DNA of 64,000 bases from assembly GCA_900548385.1 (NCBI GenBank), contig URKJ01000003.1, positions 62,001-126,000 on the forward strand, written 5' to 3'. Source of the stretch: an uncultured bacterium. GTDB lineage: Bacteria; Verrucomicrobiota; Lentisphaeria; Victivallales; UBA1829. The notes under the pieces are model-generated. The model was not told where the DNA came from, ran no database searches, and saw only the letters and a program-made list of their open reading frames with translations. A program made the position numbers and the translations under genes. This document shows, piece after piece, positions 36,845 to 46,700 of the stretch (position 1 is the first letter of the stretch; the number at the start of each line of letters is the position of its first letter).

Positions 36845-37666
36845 TTATCTGCTCTTGTCGGAAATGATTTTCCGTGCGATGTCGTAATTGCAGATTTCCA
36901 GACCGAACTGTTCCGCAAACCGGAAACAGTCGTCGGTATTTCCCCAGACGTCCTGCGGGCGGTGGGCGTCGGAGCCCGCAACCGCTTTTACTCCGCATTC
37001 CGCGGCGAGTTCCCATACCGGAGACCACGGATACTGCGTCCGGGTCGAACCGTCGGGGAACTCCGCTTTTGGCTTGCGCATACCGTAAGCGTTGATTTCC
37101 ACGGGAACATTCAGGGAAACGGAGGCTTCCATGACCTCCCGGTAAAGAGCCTTGACTTCCGGCGTCCATTCCGGAGTGATGCGTGCCGTGAGATCGGGGT
37201 GGGCAAAATAGCGGATGAGTCCTGTTTCCATCAAGCGGACCGCACATTCCATATAACGCCGTACGCCGTCCAGCGTGAGCATGCCGTCGGGCGTTTTATA
37301 CTGCTGCTCGTTTTCGATCCAGTGAACGCCTCCGATCAGATAGTCGAACTGATATTGTCCGAGAAACAGGTCTTCGTAATAGGCGACGCCGAGGTCTTCA
37401 AAAAAGTCGATTTCCGTGCCGAGGAGAATTGTCAGTTCGGGAAACTGTTTTTGTGCTTCGCGGACGTCGCGCACATAATCCGGCAGTTCCTCATATGCCA
37501 TACGGGAGATGGAATGACGCCCGTCGATGAATGGGGAATGGTCGGAAATTCCCAGAATTTGAATTCCCTGTTTTACGGCTTCCGTGCAGTAGTCCGAAAC
37601 ATTGCCGGACGCATGTTTGCAACGGTAGGTGTGGGTGTGCAGATTGGTCCGCGGTATATCATTCAT
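36845..37666 (-). CDS. hisK: HisK-type histidinol-phosphatase (PHP family)
   Basis: 273 residues of the PHP metallophosphatase fold. Metal-binding motifs: NLHTHT near 8-13, the SDHSPF segment near 42-47, GTEIDFF near 82-88, the HW pair of GGVHWIE, FAHPD near 155, and GSDAHRP near 233. The arrangement fits HisK/HisJ histidinol-phosphatase of the non-HAD type. No other his gene lies here, so physiological substrate is inferred from the family. Confidence 0.82.
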   Translation of the reverse strand: MNDIPRTNLHTHTYRCKHASGNVSDYCTEAVKQGIQILGISDHSPFIDGRHSISRMAYEELPDYVRDVREAQKQFPELTILLGTEIDFFEDLGVAYYEDLFLGQYQFDYLIGGVHWIENEQQYKTPDGMLTLDGVRRYMECAVRLMETGLIRYFAHPDLTARITPEWTPEVKALYREVMEASVSLNVPVEINAYGMRKPKAEFPDGSTRTQYPWSPVWELAAECGVKAVAGSDAHRPQDVWGNTDDCFRFAEQFGLEICNYDIARKIISDKSR

Positions 37667-37708
37667 TGCAAAACTGGCTCCTGTTTTCTGTAATATACCG
37701 TGCGAATT

Positions 37709-38251
37709 CTAAAAATCAATCCCCGGACGAGCGGGAATTCCTTTTTCATAAGGGTGGCGTACCGCTTTGATCTCCGAGATCAGATCGCTGATTTCCAACA
37801 GTGCGTCCGGAGCGTAGCGTCCGGTGACGACCACGTTCAGTTCCGGTTTGCGGGAATGGAGACTTGCCAGTACATCGTCCAACGGGAGCCAGCCGTAATG
37901 AAGTGCGATATTGAGTTCGTCAAACACCACAAGATCCCATTGCCGGTCGGCGAGCGCCGCTTTTGCCCTTTTCCAGCCTGCTTGAGCGAGAGCGGAATGG
38001 TCGCCCGGTTCCCATGTCGCTCCGGCGCCGAGCTGGTCGAAGGCGAGATGCGGATCGTTGAGCGTATCGAAAAAGCGTTTTTCCCCGGTTTCGCGTCCGC
38101 CTTTGACGAATTGAAGAAACAAAACGCGCCATCCCCATCCGAGTGCCCGGATCGTGATGCCGAACGCGCTGGTGGATTTTCCTTTGCCGTTTCCGGTGAT
38201 GGTCAGCAGAAGTCCTCTGCTTTCCGGTGTGATGTCTGTCTGGTCCTGCAT
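37709..38251 (-). CDS. cobO: Cob(I)alamin adenosyltransferase, CobA/CobO type
   Basis: Transfers adenosyl from ATP to cobalamin. 180 residues from the ATG at 38251; upstream in-frame ATGs lie beyond the promoter. The P-loop GNGKGKST is at 20-27, followed by FGITIRALGWGWRVLFLQFVKG, and the DLVVFDELN Walker-B block near 105-113, then VVVTGRYAP. The family normally serves salvage or de novo B12 synthesis; no other cobalamin gene is in the window. Confidence 0.92.
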   Translation of the reverse strand: MQDQTDITPESRGLLLTITGNGKGKSTSAFGITIRALGWGWRVLFLQFVKGGRETGEKRFFDTLNDPHLAFDQLGAGATWEPGDHSALAQAGWKRAKAALADRQWDLVVFDELNIALHYGWLPLDDVLASLHSRKPELNVVVTGRYAPDALLEISDLISEIKAVRHPYEKGIPARPGIDF

Positions 38252-38279
38252 TGCATAGCCTCTCCGTGATTTGTGGAGA

Positions 38280-38308
38280 AATATATCGGGGAAAACGGGA
38301 AAAGTCAA
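38280..38308 (-). promoter_or_regulatory. Promoter of cobO
   Basis: Minus strand: TTGACT (38303-38308), 17-bp spacer, TATATT (38280-38285). It abuts the terminator of the preceding Gfo/Idh gene. Confidence 0.68.
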
Positions 38309-38343
38309 GAAAAAAACTCCGGCTTCCATGAGGAAACCGGAGT
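38309..38343 (-). terminator. Rho-independent terminator of the Gfo/Idh operon
   Basis: Minus strand: ACTCCGG (38337-38343) pairs with CCGGAGT (38316-38322), with an inner TTCC/GGAA stem, followed by a run of T. It is a strong candidate. Confidence 0.88.
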
Positions 38344-38369
38344 CGGATGAATACAGGTTTTCCGCCGGC

Positions 38370-39512
38370 TTATTCCGGAATGTCGCCCGGTTCGAGTCCG
38401 AGCGGGAGAGCCGCCGGACGCTGGCAGGTCGTGGAGAGCATGACTTTCTGTCCGAGCTTGCTGGACTTGTCGAAAGAGAGCATGATTTCCAGAACATGGT
38501 TCGCCAGTTCGCCGGAGCAGCGGTGCGGGCGGTTGTTCTTCAGAGCCATCGCCATGTCCGCGGCGCCGAAGGAACGGCTGTTTTCCGTGTAACCGAACGC
38601 AAGGGGGATTTCCTTCCATTCCGGGTTGTGCTCGTAGACATAGCCCCATTCGCGGCGGAACAGTTTAACCGGACCGCCGAACGTGTTCGGATCGGGAACC
38701 TGCATGGAGCCTTCACTGCCGTAGATTTCGATCGGAGCGTGTCCGTTCTTGTAAACGTCGAAGCTGGCGATCATCGTGATAACGGCGCCGCACTGGAATT
38801 CGATCACGCCCGTCAGATGGGTGGTGACGTTGACCGGATAGCGGTCGAACGGCTTGTACTGATCCTTGTAGGTGTCGGAAACTTCCGCGCCGAGGGTGCG
38901 GTAATCAAATCCTTTGGTGGTGACGGCTGTCACGCTCTTTGCCGGGCCGAGCAGGTTGACGAGAGCGGTGCAGTAGTACGGACCGAGGTCAAGCATCGGA
39001 CCCGCGCCGTAGTCGTAGAAGAACGGCGCCTGTCCCCATTTTTCGGGACCGCGTCCGGCAACGATGGCGGTTCCGGAAAGCGGTTTGCCGATCCAGCCGT
39101 CGTCGAGGAGCTTGCGGGCGGTCTGTTGTCCGCCGCCGAGGTAGGTGTCGGGGGCGCAGCCGACGCGCAGACCTTTTTCCTTGGCAAGCTGAATCACTTT
39201 CTGAGCGTCTTCAAAGTCCACGCCGAACGGCTTTTCGGAGTAGGCGTGCTTGCCGGCGTTGAGGGTGTCGATCGCGATTTTGGAGTGGACCTGCGGAGGG
39301 GTCAGATTGATGACGATCTCAATATCCGGATTGGCGAACAGTTCTTCGTTGGTGACATTTGCCACCCCGTAGAGTTCGTGCTTCTTCGCGGAGCGTTCCG
39401 GGATGATGTCGGAACAGGCGATGACTTCAAGATTGCGGAACTTCTGAGACGCCTTGAAATAGGTGTCGGAAATCATTCCGCATCCGACGATACCGACTTT
39501 TGTCGTTTTCAT
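38370..39512 (-). CDS. Gfo/Idh/MocA-family oxidoreductase
   Basis: 380 residues. N-terminal Rossmann motif GIVGCGMISD (7-16), the catalytic EKP (93-95, K94), and a C-terminal alpha/beta domain with the DLGPYYCTALVNLLGP block seen in sugar oxidoreductases of the family. There is no Tat or Sec signal. It follows a sugar isomerase/epimerase gene after 18 bp, a frequent pair in inositol- or 3-keto-sugar metabolism. The actual substrate cannot be told from sequence. Confidence 0.87.
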   Translation of the reverse strand: MKTTKVGIVGCGMISDTYFKASQKFRNLEVIACSDIIPERSAKKHELYGVANVTNEELFANPDIEIVINLTPPQVHSKIAIDTLNAGKHAYSEKPFGVDFEDAQKVIQLAKEKGLRVGCAPDTYLGGGQQTARKLLDDGWIGKPLSGTAIVAGRGPEKWGQAPFFYDYGAGPMLDLGPYYCTALVNLLGPAKSVTAVTTKGFDYRTLGAEVSDTYKDQYKPFDRYPVNVTTHLTGVIEFQCGAVITMIASFDVYKNGHAPIEIYGSEGSMQVPDPNTFGGPVKLFRREWGYVYEHNPEWKEIPLAFGYTENSRSFGAADMAMALKNNRPHRCSGELANHVLEIMLSFDKSSKLGQKVMLSTTCQRPAALPLGLEPGDIPE

Positions 39513-39530
39513 TTCGCTGCAGCTCCTTGC

Positions 39531-40328
39531 TTATTTATTGCCGGCGGCGAGGCCGTTTTCGGTCATGTACTTGTAGCTCTGTTCGATGGCGGAGACCATC
39601 TCGGTGTTGCAGTAGTCGAGTTCCACGATAACCGCCTGAGTCTGTGCCGGAGCATGGGCGATCAGATCCTTGATCGGCAGAGTTCCGGTTCCGAGCGGCA
39701 TGAGTTCCACATGGCGTTCGAGGATGCCGTTGACCATCTTGTTGCCGTCCACTTTCTGGGAGGCGACTCCGTCCTTCATGTGGAGGAGAATCGTGTCATT
39801 TGCGAAGAGATCAAGCATTTTGACCGGGTCTTCCGCGCCGAGATTGGTGGACCAGAAACAGTCGATTTCATATTTGACATTCGGGCAGAGTTCGCGGTAG
39901 ATCTCATATTTGAGCTTGCCGTCGATGCGCTGAAATTCAAAATCGTGGTTGTGCTGGAACAGCGTGAACCCGTTTTTCGCGAGGATTTCCTGCATCATGT
40001 TGGTATTTTCCGCAGTGCGCTTGATAGCATCCATGTCCTGAAAATCGGGGGCGCCGTATCCGCAGACGATTTTGTCGAGTCCGAGGATGGAAGCGATTTC
40101 CATGGATTCGCCGAGGTTGCCTTTGGAGCGTGCCCACGGAGAATGAGAAGAGACGATGCCGAGACCGAGGTCGTCGAGGATCTTTTTGAACTCTGTGGGT
40201 TTGATGTCCCAGAATCCGGCGGGTTCAACGAGTTTGTAACCGATATCGGCTACTTTTTTCAGAACGGCGCGGAAGTCTTTCTGGGCGAGATCTCTCAGCG
40301 AGTAGAGCTGTACTCCGATTGGAAGCAT
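39531..40328 (-). CDS. Sugar phosphate isomerase/epimerase (xylose-isomerase-like TIM barrel)
   Basis: 265 residues from the ATG at 40328 (AAAGGA upstream; an in-frame ATG at 40358 lies too near the promoter and lacks a site). It starts with IGVQLYSLRDLAQKDF, characteristic of this family, and carries metal-ligand-type segments QHNHDFEF, YEIDCFW, LLHMKDG and VIVELDY. Paired with the Gfo/Idh dehydrogenase downstream and divergent from an AraC regulator. Confidence 0.85.
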   Translation of the reverse strand: MLPIGVQLYSLRDLAQKDFRAVLKKVADIGYKLVEPAGFWDIKPTEFKKILDDLGLGIVSSHSPWARSKGNLGESMEIASILGLDKIVCGYGAPDFQDMDAIKRTAENTNMMQEILAKNGFTLFQHNHDFEFQRIDGKLKYEIYRELCPNVKYEIDCFWSTNLGAEDPVKMLDLFANDTILLHMKDGVASQKVDGNKMVNGILERHVELMPLGTGTLPIKDLIAHAPAQTQAVIVELDYCNTEMVSAIEQSYKYMTENGLAAGNK

Positions 40329-40408
40329 GATTTCTGTTCCTTTTTTTGAGGTTTTCAAGAGATGTTCTCTTGATTTCTTTTTAACGTAAAGTATTGTACA
40401 CTGGGATT

Positions 40409-40459
40409 ATTATATCGCATTTTTGAGCGAATGCAAATTGATAAAAGATAGCTTCTTTT
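40409..40459 (-). promoter_or_regulatory. Promoter and dyad between isomerase and AraC genes
   Basis: Minus strand: TTGCAT (40431-40436), 16-bp spacer, TATAAT (40409-40414). Upstream lies the imperfect dyad AAAAGA (40443-40448) / TCTTTT (40454-40459), 28 bp from the -10 box. The dyad resembles the one at 9723-9747. Confidence 0.6.
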
Positions 40460-40485
40460 GATGAAATGTCTAAAATGGGTGAAAA

Positions 40486-41259
40486 ATGTTCGATCATGTG
40501 GTAAAATTGAAGAGTATTTCCCGGTATGCGGCTCCGAACAGCGGAAATGTCGTACCTGTACTGATTCCGTTCAGTACGGAATGCGTGGAACTTCTGACCG
40601 GCGGGACTCTGTTTTTTGAAGTCGATGGAGAACGGCGCAAGTTCGGACGCGGAGCAATTTTCTGGCATGTGTCGCGGGAGAAGACAATCTGGGATACACC
40701 GCCGGAAGATCCTTACCGTTGCCAGGTTTTTCATTTTGAGACCCGTCCTCCCGCCCGTGCCGTTCCGCGGGTGACTTTCTGGGACGATATAGAGACGCTG
40801 AACCATTTCTGTTCCGAAACGTTCCGCGCGTTCCATTCCGGCGAGAGCGATCCTGTCGCCCTCGCTGCATATTGTTATTCGGTTCTGCATTGGCGCGCCG
40901 GGAATTCCGCTCCTTTTCCGGACGGGAGCCAGCCTGCATCTTTGCGGAAAGCGGTTAAATATCTGGACGAACATTTTTTTTCGGGCATCACTCCGGATGA
41001 TGTGGCGGATTTTGCCGGAATCAGCCGTCCGTATCTTTTCAAGCTGTTCAAAGAGGAACTCCGGACGAGTCCGCATCAATATCTGCTGAAACTCCGTCTG
41101 AATATGGCGAAACGTCTTCTCGCCGGTGAAAATTTTTCGATCAAGGAGATCGCCGCTGAATGCGGGTTTGAATCTCTGGAGGTGTTTTACCGTCAGTTCA
41201 AGGCTTCCACGCAAACCACGCCTGCCGATTACCGGAAACAGTATTCGCGTTACCGCTGA
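40486..41259 (+). CDS. AraC-family transcriptional regulator
   Basis: 257 residues: cupin-like N-terminal region (about 20-90, with GGTLFFEVDGERRKFGRGAI type pattern) and C-terminal double helix-turn-helix (about 150-255) including the FAGISRPYLFKLFKEELRTSPHQYL and IAAECGFESLEVFYRQFK segments. Divergent from the isomerase/Gfo operon, which it likely activates through the shared spacer. The ribosome-binding site is weak (GGGTGA). Confidence 0.92.
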   Translation: MFDHVVKLKSISRYAAPNSGNVVPVLIPFSTECVELLTGGTLFFEVDGERRKFGRGAIFWHVSREKTIWDTPPEDPYRCQVFHFETRPPARAVPRVTFWDDIETLNHFCSETFRAFHSGESDPVALAAYCYSVLHWRAGNSAPFPDGSQPASLRKAVKYLDEHFFSGITPDDVADFAGISRPYLFKLFKEELRTSPHQYLLKLRLNMAKRLLAGENFSIKEIAAECGFESLEVFYRQFKASTQTTPADYRKQYSRYR

Positions 41260-41406
41260 CATCTGTTCCGGCGGACCCGAATGCAGATGCGGTTTTTCAG
41301 CAAAGCACGGCAGCGGAAAGCATCGCTTCATCTTTTATGCGGTCTCAGGGGGTGACAAAGTCCTTGAGATGATATGCTTTCGCGTTTTTCATCATAGAAC
41401 TGTATA

Positions 41407-41434
41407 CAAAAAAAGCCCGGAAAATTCCGGGCTT
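41407..41434 (-). terminator. Rho-independent terminator of rpsB-tsf
   Basis: Minus strand: AAGCCCGG (41427-41434) pairs with CCGGGCTT (41413-41420) and is followed by a T-tract (A-run on the plus strand, 41408-41414). Confidence 0.9.
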
Positions 41435-41460
41435 GGGATTGTACCGTAATATGCGGTTTA

Positions 41461-42261
41461 TCAGATTTCCTGACCGACCGTCCAACGGACAAATTTCTTG
41501 ACAACCAGCTTGGGAGCGAGCTTCGCAAGACAGGTCTTGTCATCGTGGATCCAGGGCTGCTGCATGAGGCAGACTTCGGAATACCATTTGTTGATTTTTC
41601 CGCCGAGGATCTTTTCGATCATGTTGGCGGGCTTGCCTTCCAGCTGGGCGGCGGCGATCTCTTTTTCCTTGGCAACGGCTTCCGCCGGAACGTCCGCCGG
41701 GCAGATGTAGGACGGGCTGAATGCGGCGATGTGCATGCAGACGTCTTTGAGAAGCGCGGCGTCATCGCAGCCTTCGGCTTCGATCATGATGCCGATACGG
41801 CCTTCGCCGTGCATGTAACTGGCAACGGCGGGAGCTTCGTAACGGAGAGCTCTGCGGAGAACCATCTTTTCACCGAATTTGACGAACAGTTCCGCGAGTT
41901 TCTCATTTTCGATTGCCTGGGCCTGTTCGGTAACATCGCCTTCACCGGAGGTTCCGGCGAGGACGCGGGCAGCGGCTTCTTTCACATAATCATAGAACTT
42001 TTCGTTCTTGGCAACGAAGTCGGTTTCGCAAAGGACTTCGATCATAACGGCTTTTCCGCCTTCCACCGCGGCATAGATCTTGCCTTCCTTGGTGGCTTTG
42101 TCGGCGCGTTTTTCCGCTTTCGCCATACCGGATTTTCTCAGGTATTCGACGGCGGCTTCCATATCACCGTTGGTTTCGGTGAGAGCTTTTTTGCAATCCA
42201 TCATCCCCGCGTCGGTCTTGTCGCGGAGTTCTTTTACCATTGCGGCTGTGATAGCGGCCAT
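41461..42261 (-). CDS. tsf: Elongation factor Ts
   Basis: Nucleotide-exchange factor for EF-Tu. 266 residues with the N-terminal UBA-like domain (about 5-45, LRDKTDAGMMDCKKAL), the core motif TDFVAKNE at 80-87, and the C-terminal dimerisation domain. It starts 12 bp after rpsB, the standard order, and ends at a strong terminator. Confidence 0.96.
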   Translation of the reverse strand: MAAITAAMVKELRDKTDAGMMDCKKALTETNGDMEAAVEYLRKSGMAKAEKRADKATKEGKIYAAVEGGKAVMIEVLCETDFVAKNEKFYDYVKEAAARVLAGTSGEGDVTEQAQAIENEKLAELFVKFGEKMVLRRALRYEAPAVASYMHGEGRIGIMIEAEGCDDAALLKDVCMHIAAFSPSYICPADVPAEAVAKEKEIAAAQLEGKPANMIEKILGGKINKWYSEVCLMQQPWIHDDKTCLAKLAPKLVVKKFVRWTVGQEI

Positions 42262-42273
42262 TGTGATGACTCC

Positions 42274-43212
42274 TTATTTGGCTTCTTCGGCCGCGGGAGC
42301 AGCGGTTTCAGCTGCAGGAGCGGCTTTTTTTCTTGCGGGTTTCTTTGCGGCGGCTTCTTCGCCTGCTGCGGGAGCGGTCTCGGCATCAGCTTTTTTCGGA
42401 GCGCGTTTCGCGGCGGGACGTTTTGCTCCGCCTTTTGCTGCCGGACGCTTTTTCGGAGCGGCTGCATCGGATTTTGCTTTTTCCGCTTTGGCGGCATCAA
42501 TTTTGGCGCGTTCTTCCGCGGCGCGTTTTCCGTAGAGTTCGAGAGCGTCTTTGATCGCTTCAAGGAAAGTATCCATGATGACCTTAATGGATTTCACGGC
42601 ATCATCGTTCGCGGCGATCGGATAGTCGATTCCTTCCGGGTCTCCGTTGGTGTCAACGATCGCGACGATCGGAATATTGAGCTTCTGAGCTTCTTTGACG
42701 GCGTTGTAGTTGTGGCAGACGTCGATGACGATGAGAACATCGGGGAGTCTCTTCATGTTGGCAATGCCGTCGAGATCGCGGTGAAGTTTTTCCGTCTGAC
42801 GGGTCAGGGTGACGATTTCTTTCTTCTTGAGTCCGGAAGCAGCTTCGTCGCTGACGATGGCATCAATTTCCTGCATTCTCTTGATGGACTTGCGGATGGT
42901 GACGTTGTTGGTGAGAATACCGCCCATCCAGCGTTCCGCAACGTAGTCCATATTGGTGGCTTCAGCGGCTTCTTTGACGATCTGCTGAGCCTGACGTTTG
43001 GTTCCGACGAAGAGAATATTGCCGCCGTTCATGACCGTGCGCTGAAGGAAGTTGCAGGCATCGGCGATCTGGTGAATGGTCTTGGTGAGGTCAATGATGG
43101 AAATACCGTTTTTGGAACCGTAAACGAATTCTTTCATCTTGGGGTTCCAGCGTTTGGTCTGGTGTCCAAAGTGACATCCGGCTTCGAGCAGATCTTTGAC
43201 TGAGATCGGCAT
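42274..43212 (-). CDS. rpsB: 30S ribosomal protein S2 with Lys/Ala/Pro-rich C-terminal tail
   Basis: 312 residues. Residues 1-230 are a normal S2 (LLEAGCHFGHQTKRWNPKM, IHIIDL-like IDLTKT, VGTKRQAQ, ERWMGGILTN, VDTNGDPEGIDYPIAANDDA). After about residue 230 comes an extra tail of some 80 residues rich in Lys, Ala, Pro, with repeated AKR/AAK/KKP units, ending in AAPAAEEAK. Such tails are histone-like and presumably bind RNA or DNA. First gene of rpsB-tsf; expressed from a long leader. Confidence 0.96.
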   Translation of the reverse strand: MPISVKDLLEAGCHFGHQTKRWNPKMKEFVYGSKNGISIIDLTKTIHQIADACNFLQRTVMNGGNILFVGTKRQAQQIVKEAAEATNMDYVAERWMGGILTNNVTIRKSIKRMQEIDAIVSDEAASGLKKKEIVTLTRQTEKLHRDLDGIANMKRLPDVLIVIDVCHNYNAVKEAQKLNIPIVAIVDTNGDPEGIDYPIAANDDAVKSIKVIMDTFLEAIKDALELYGKRAAEERAKIDAAKAEKAKSDAAAPKKRPAAKGGAKRPAAKRAPKKADAETAPAAGEEAAAKKPARKKAAPAAETAAPAAEEAK

Positions 43213-43376
43213 TCTGATACTCTCTTTCTGTTTTTACGACGCTTTGCACCGGCATTTTTCTTTTGTTTATCAGCCGTGAAGACGTCTTTTTTATGTGTGT
43301 TCCGCAAAGCCTCCGGGTTGATTCAGTGGAGGTAAGGACAGTCACAGACGATCCCTTTGCAGATACATGAAATATA
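43213..43376 (-). promoter_or_regulatory. Structured 5' leader of rpsB (possible S2 autoregulatory element)
   Basis: About 160 bases of untranslated RNA are expected between the promoter at 43377 and the rpsB ATG. Long-range complementarity is seen between GCUUUGC (plus-strand 43305-43311 region) and GCAAAGC (plus-strand 43240-43246 region), enclosing CACGGC / GCCGGUG and the palindrome AAGACGUCUU. S2 leaders with autoregulation are known in other bacteria; equivalence here is inferred. Confidence 0.4.
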
Positions 43377-43405
43377 AATATACAGCCGGGTTGACAAAAA
43401 ATCAA
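43377..43405 (-). promoter_or_regulatory. Promoter of rpsB-tsf
   Basis: Minus strand: TTGATT (43400-43405), 17-bp spacer, TATATT (43377-43382). A second possible promoter, TTGACT (43489-43494) with 17-bp spacer and TATCGT (43466-43471), lies further upstream. Confidence 0.6.
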
Positions 43406-43656
43406 GTGTTTTTTGTGGAAAGTTTGAAGTTTCTGCACTGCTGTGTCTGATGCAGAAAAACAGATACGATAATACGGAACAGGTGGAAAGTCAAGCCGGA
43501 GCAATGCAAAGCTCCGGAAAATATGTTATCCGTTTGTATTTTTCCGGATTTTTTTAATTGACGAAGAATAAATTTTACATTGTACATGCGATGAAAAGCC
43601 TCTCTTAATCTGATGGATGATTGAAAAATAAGTTCTGTTTTACTGCTTTATAGCTG
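43406..43656. other. Non-coding stretch upstream of rpsB
   Basis: No gene is seen here. It holds the possible upstream rpsB promoter (43466-43494), an inverted repeat CCGGAGC (43496-43502) / GCTCCGG (43511-43517), and a second A/T-rich hairpin with TCCGGAAAA / TTTTCCGGA arms followed by TTTTTTT on the plus strand (about 43512-43556) that has no plus-strand gene in front of it. Confidence 0.5.
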
Positions 43657-43700
43657 CAATAAAAACGCACTTTGCAGAGGTTCGTTGCAGCAAAGTGCGT
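43657..43700 (-). terminator. Terminator of the 1121-residue glycosidase gene
   Basis: Minus strand: ACGCACTTTGC (43690-43700) pairs perfectly with GCAAAGTGCGT (43665-43675), followed by TTTTATT. It lies just after the stop at 43706. Confidence 0.85.
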
Positions 43701-43705
43701 ACGCG

Positions 43706-46700
43706 TTATTGTCGGATCAGTTCATATGCCATCGGGCAATGTTTGCCGAGATCGTTGTTCGCGGTGAAAGTGATGATTCCGTTCCGATTTGTAAACGGGA
43801 TTTCAGCCACGCGGTTTCCGTGCATGTCGAGTGCATAGAGTTTCGGAGTGCCGGATCCCTGATTCTTCAGCGAAATCTCCGCCGAGCCTCTGCGGATGAA
43901 ATACGGCATACTGCCTGTTTTGTGGAGATGCAGGTTGCCACGGTACAGAGAATAGGTGGTGGACGGCATCACATTCGTTGTGTGGATCACCAGAACCCTG
44001 CGGCTGCGGAACAGGCTGGCATCGTCCAGTGCTCCGGCGAAGATGTTGGAGAATGTGCTGTTTTTCCGGACGGACAGCAGTTTGCCGGACTGCTCCGCTC
44101 CTTCCTGGACCAGAGCTTCACTGCGCGGCGTGACGACTTTCAACTGTTTTCCGGACGGAACGGCAGTAATCTCTCCGGTTGTGGAGATAATGACGCCATT
44201 TTTCATGAAACCGCGTTCCCGCAGTTCTGTGAATGGATCGTCGTTTCTGCAGGTTTTCAACAGTTCGTTATTGTCGAACGTATCCTTGCCGCCTTTTTCC
44301 GCGGAGACTTCGATCCCGATTTTCCCGACTGCTCCGAATACTGTGAATGACGGCAGAGGTTGTCCTCTCCATTTGCGTCCGAAATTTGTGTAGAGCAGGG
44401 CGTTTTTGTCCTTGTAAATATCGGGGCTGACGCGAAGGAGAAATTCCCGGTCGGCTTCTTTGACGTCACCGCGCAGGAAGAGCAGGGCGGTGATCAGGGC
44501 GTTATGGAAATTGACCGGGTCGTCGTAGGTTGAAAACATGCCCATTGGAACGTGTTGGCTGGACATCGGTTCTCCCCAGCGGTAGCTGAAGAGAACGGGA
44601 TTGAAGTCAAATATTCCGTTAATTCCGTTCAGCGCCGCGTATGCGCCGCCCGCCGCTCCGCCTTCGGCACGATACTGATTCGGGCAGCAGAAGTGCCATT
44701 CTGTGATCATGACCGGTTTCCCTTTCTGACGTTGAGCGATCGACGCCAACGGGGTTCTGTAAATCGACTCCAGTGAACTGCGATTGTGGAAAATGAACGG
44801 CGGCTTGAACCCCGGAGAAACGATCGGATGATCAAAATACCAGTGAATATCCGTGTAGTCAAAGTTCTGACGGATCGGCGCAAGCAGAAGATTGGACGAA
44901 TTGGAAATATCCGAAACCGGGACCGTTACGCCGAGTCCGCGCAGAAATTTCTTGTAATGCTGAAACGCTTTCACATGGTTTTCCATTTGAAATTGCGCCC
45001 ATGTCTCCGGTGCGGGATGGTCTGTCTGCGTGATTCCCTTTTCTTTGCACCATGCATCGAACGGCGGTTTGTAAAGATCGTTCCAGAACTTGAGTGTATT
45101 CGGATATTTGTGCTCCTCATGTGTTTCCAGACGCGGATTTTCGTTGATGAGTCCGACGGAGATCAGAGCGGGATCCTCCGCCATGGTCATGCCGGTATAC
45201 GGATTTTTTGTGGTGAGAATCACTTTCGCGAACCGCTCAATGTTTTTGCGGACCGCGGGATGATACCAGGATAGTATTTTGTAGATATGCGCCGTTTTAC
45301 CGTGCATATCTTCAAAGCCGGAGGTCCGCATGGTGAACAGGTCGATCGTCACATAGAGCCCGGCGTTTTTCAATGCGGCAAACGTTCTGAAAAAGCGGTC
45401 GAGGCGTTCTTTGTCGATTTCAAATTTGGCGCCTTTCACCATCAGGTGCTCATCAAAATGATGCAGGCGGACTGCGTTGTAGCCAAGCTGTTTGATGAGT
45501 TTCGGAAAGAGCTTACGTTCGCGTTCTTTCATCATGTTGGCGTCTTCGGTGATGTTGCAGCCCCAGAAGCGGACCGGTTTGTCCGGTTGTTTTTCAAAGA
45601 CGAATTTATCTCCTTTCACTTGCAGTTTGCCATATTTTCCTGCGGGTTCGCTGCCGCTCATCATGCTGAGATCATACGCGGAACCATCCTTGATGTAGAA
45701 CGGTTGGAAGAAGTAGCGGAACTTCTTCCATTTCGGCCCATCGGCGATCACCAGCGGCGTTTCCTTGTCCACCTGAAACGGGAACGGAATATTTTTCCCC
45801 CGGACTCCGCTTGCCGCGACCACACACCAGACGCTCTGGTTGCCGGTTCGGAATGTCAGTTTTATGATCTTTTTTGCCGGGTCGACCGGAAAACGGGTCA
45901 TGAACATTCCGACGGTGGAGAAGAAGTTTTCCGAGCTCCATACGCACGGCGCGTTTTTCACGTTTTGCGTGGACCACCAGTTCGCGACATCATGCTGATC
46001 CCGGACCGTGATTTTCTGTACGGAACCGTCGGCATATGTGACGTCGATTGTTCCCGCGATATGTTTGGGGGAAGACCATGCGGTGCAGTGGAGCAGATAG
46101 AGATAATCGAATTGTCTGCCGTCAACGGGAACGATGGCTTTCCGGAGCATGCTGTCACGGCTTGGATTGGCAAAGACCATCGCCGCTTTACCGTTGTTGG
46201 AGCTTGGGTCGATCACGTCGAACACAGCCGGACCGTAACAGTGTCTGCCGACCGGGAAGATACGCAGGTCATTATCCGGTCCCTGATCCGTCCATCCGCC
46301 TTTGCGGTCATTGGCGACGGAATCGGCGAAACCCATGTTGACGGCGTTGCGCAGCGAGATCGGCTCCGACTGCCACGGCCGGTATTCGAGTTCCATGGAA
46401 TAGTTCAGCGTTTTTATCGGATCATGCGCTGCCCAAAGCCGGATGTGTGCGTAATCCTTGCCGTATTTTATAAGGCTGACAGAGTGTTTTTTACCGGGAT
46501 AGGGAAATTTACTGACGATCAGTTCGCCGCGGTTCAGGGGGATGCGGACCGCTTTTACCGGATGCCCCCACGGACCGTGCGCAAGATGTCCCTCTTTTTC
46601 TGCAGCCAGCACAACCTGTTCAGTTTTCCAGTGGACCAGCTGGACGGTGCGGCCGAGCATAGCCTTGTTCATCCCGATCCCGAAATAACAGTTCCGGAGC

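Noticed and set aside
38271..40349. A 692-codon plus-strand frame opposite the Gfo and isomerase genes
   Set aside because: Crosses two real genes and the terminator and shows no domain.
43512..43556. Plus-strand terminator-like hairpin (TCCGGAAAA arms, T-tract)
   Set aside because: No plus-strand gene lies upstream for more than 2 kb, so it is not called a terminator; it may be part of rpsB upstream control or chance.
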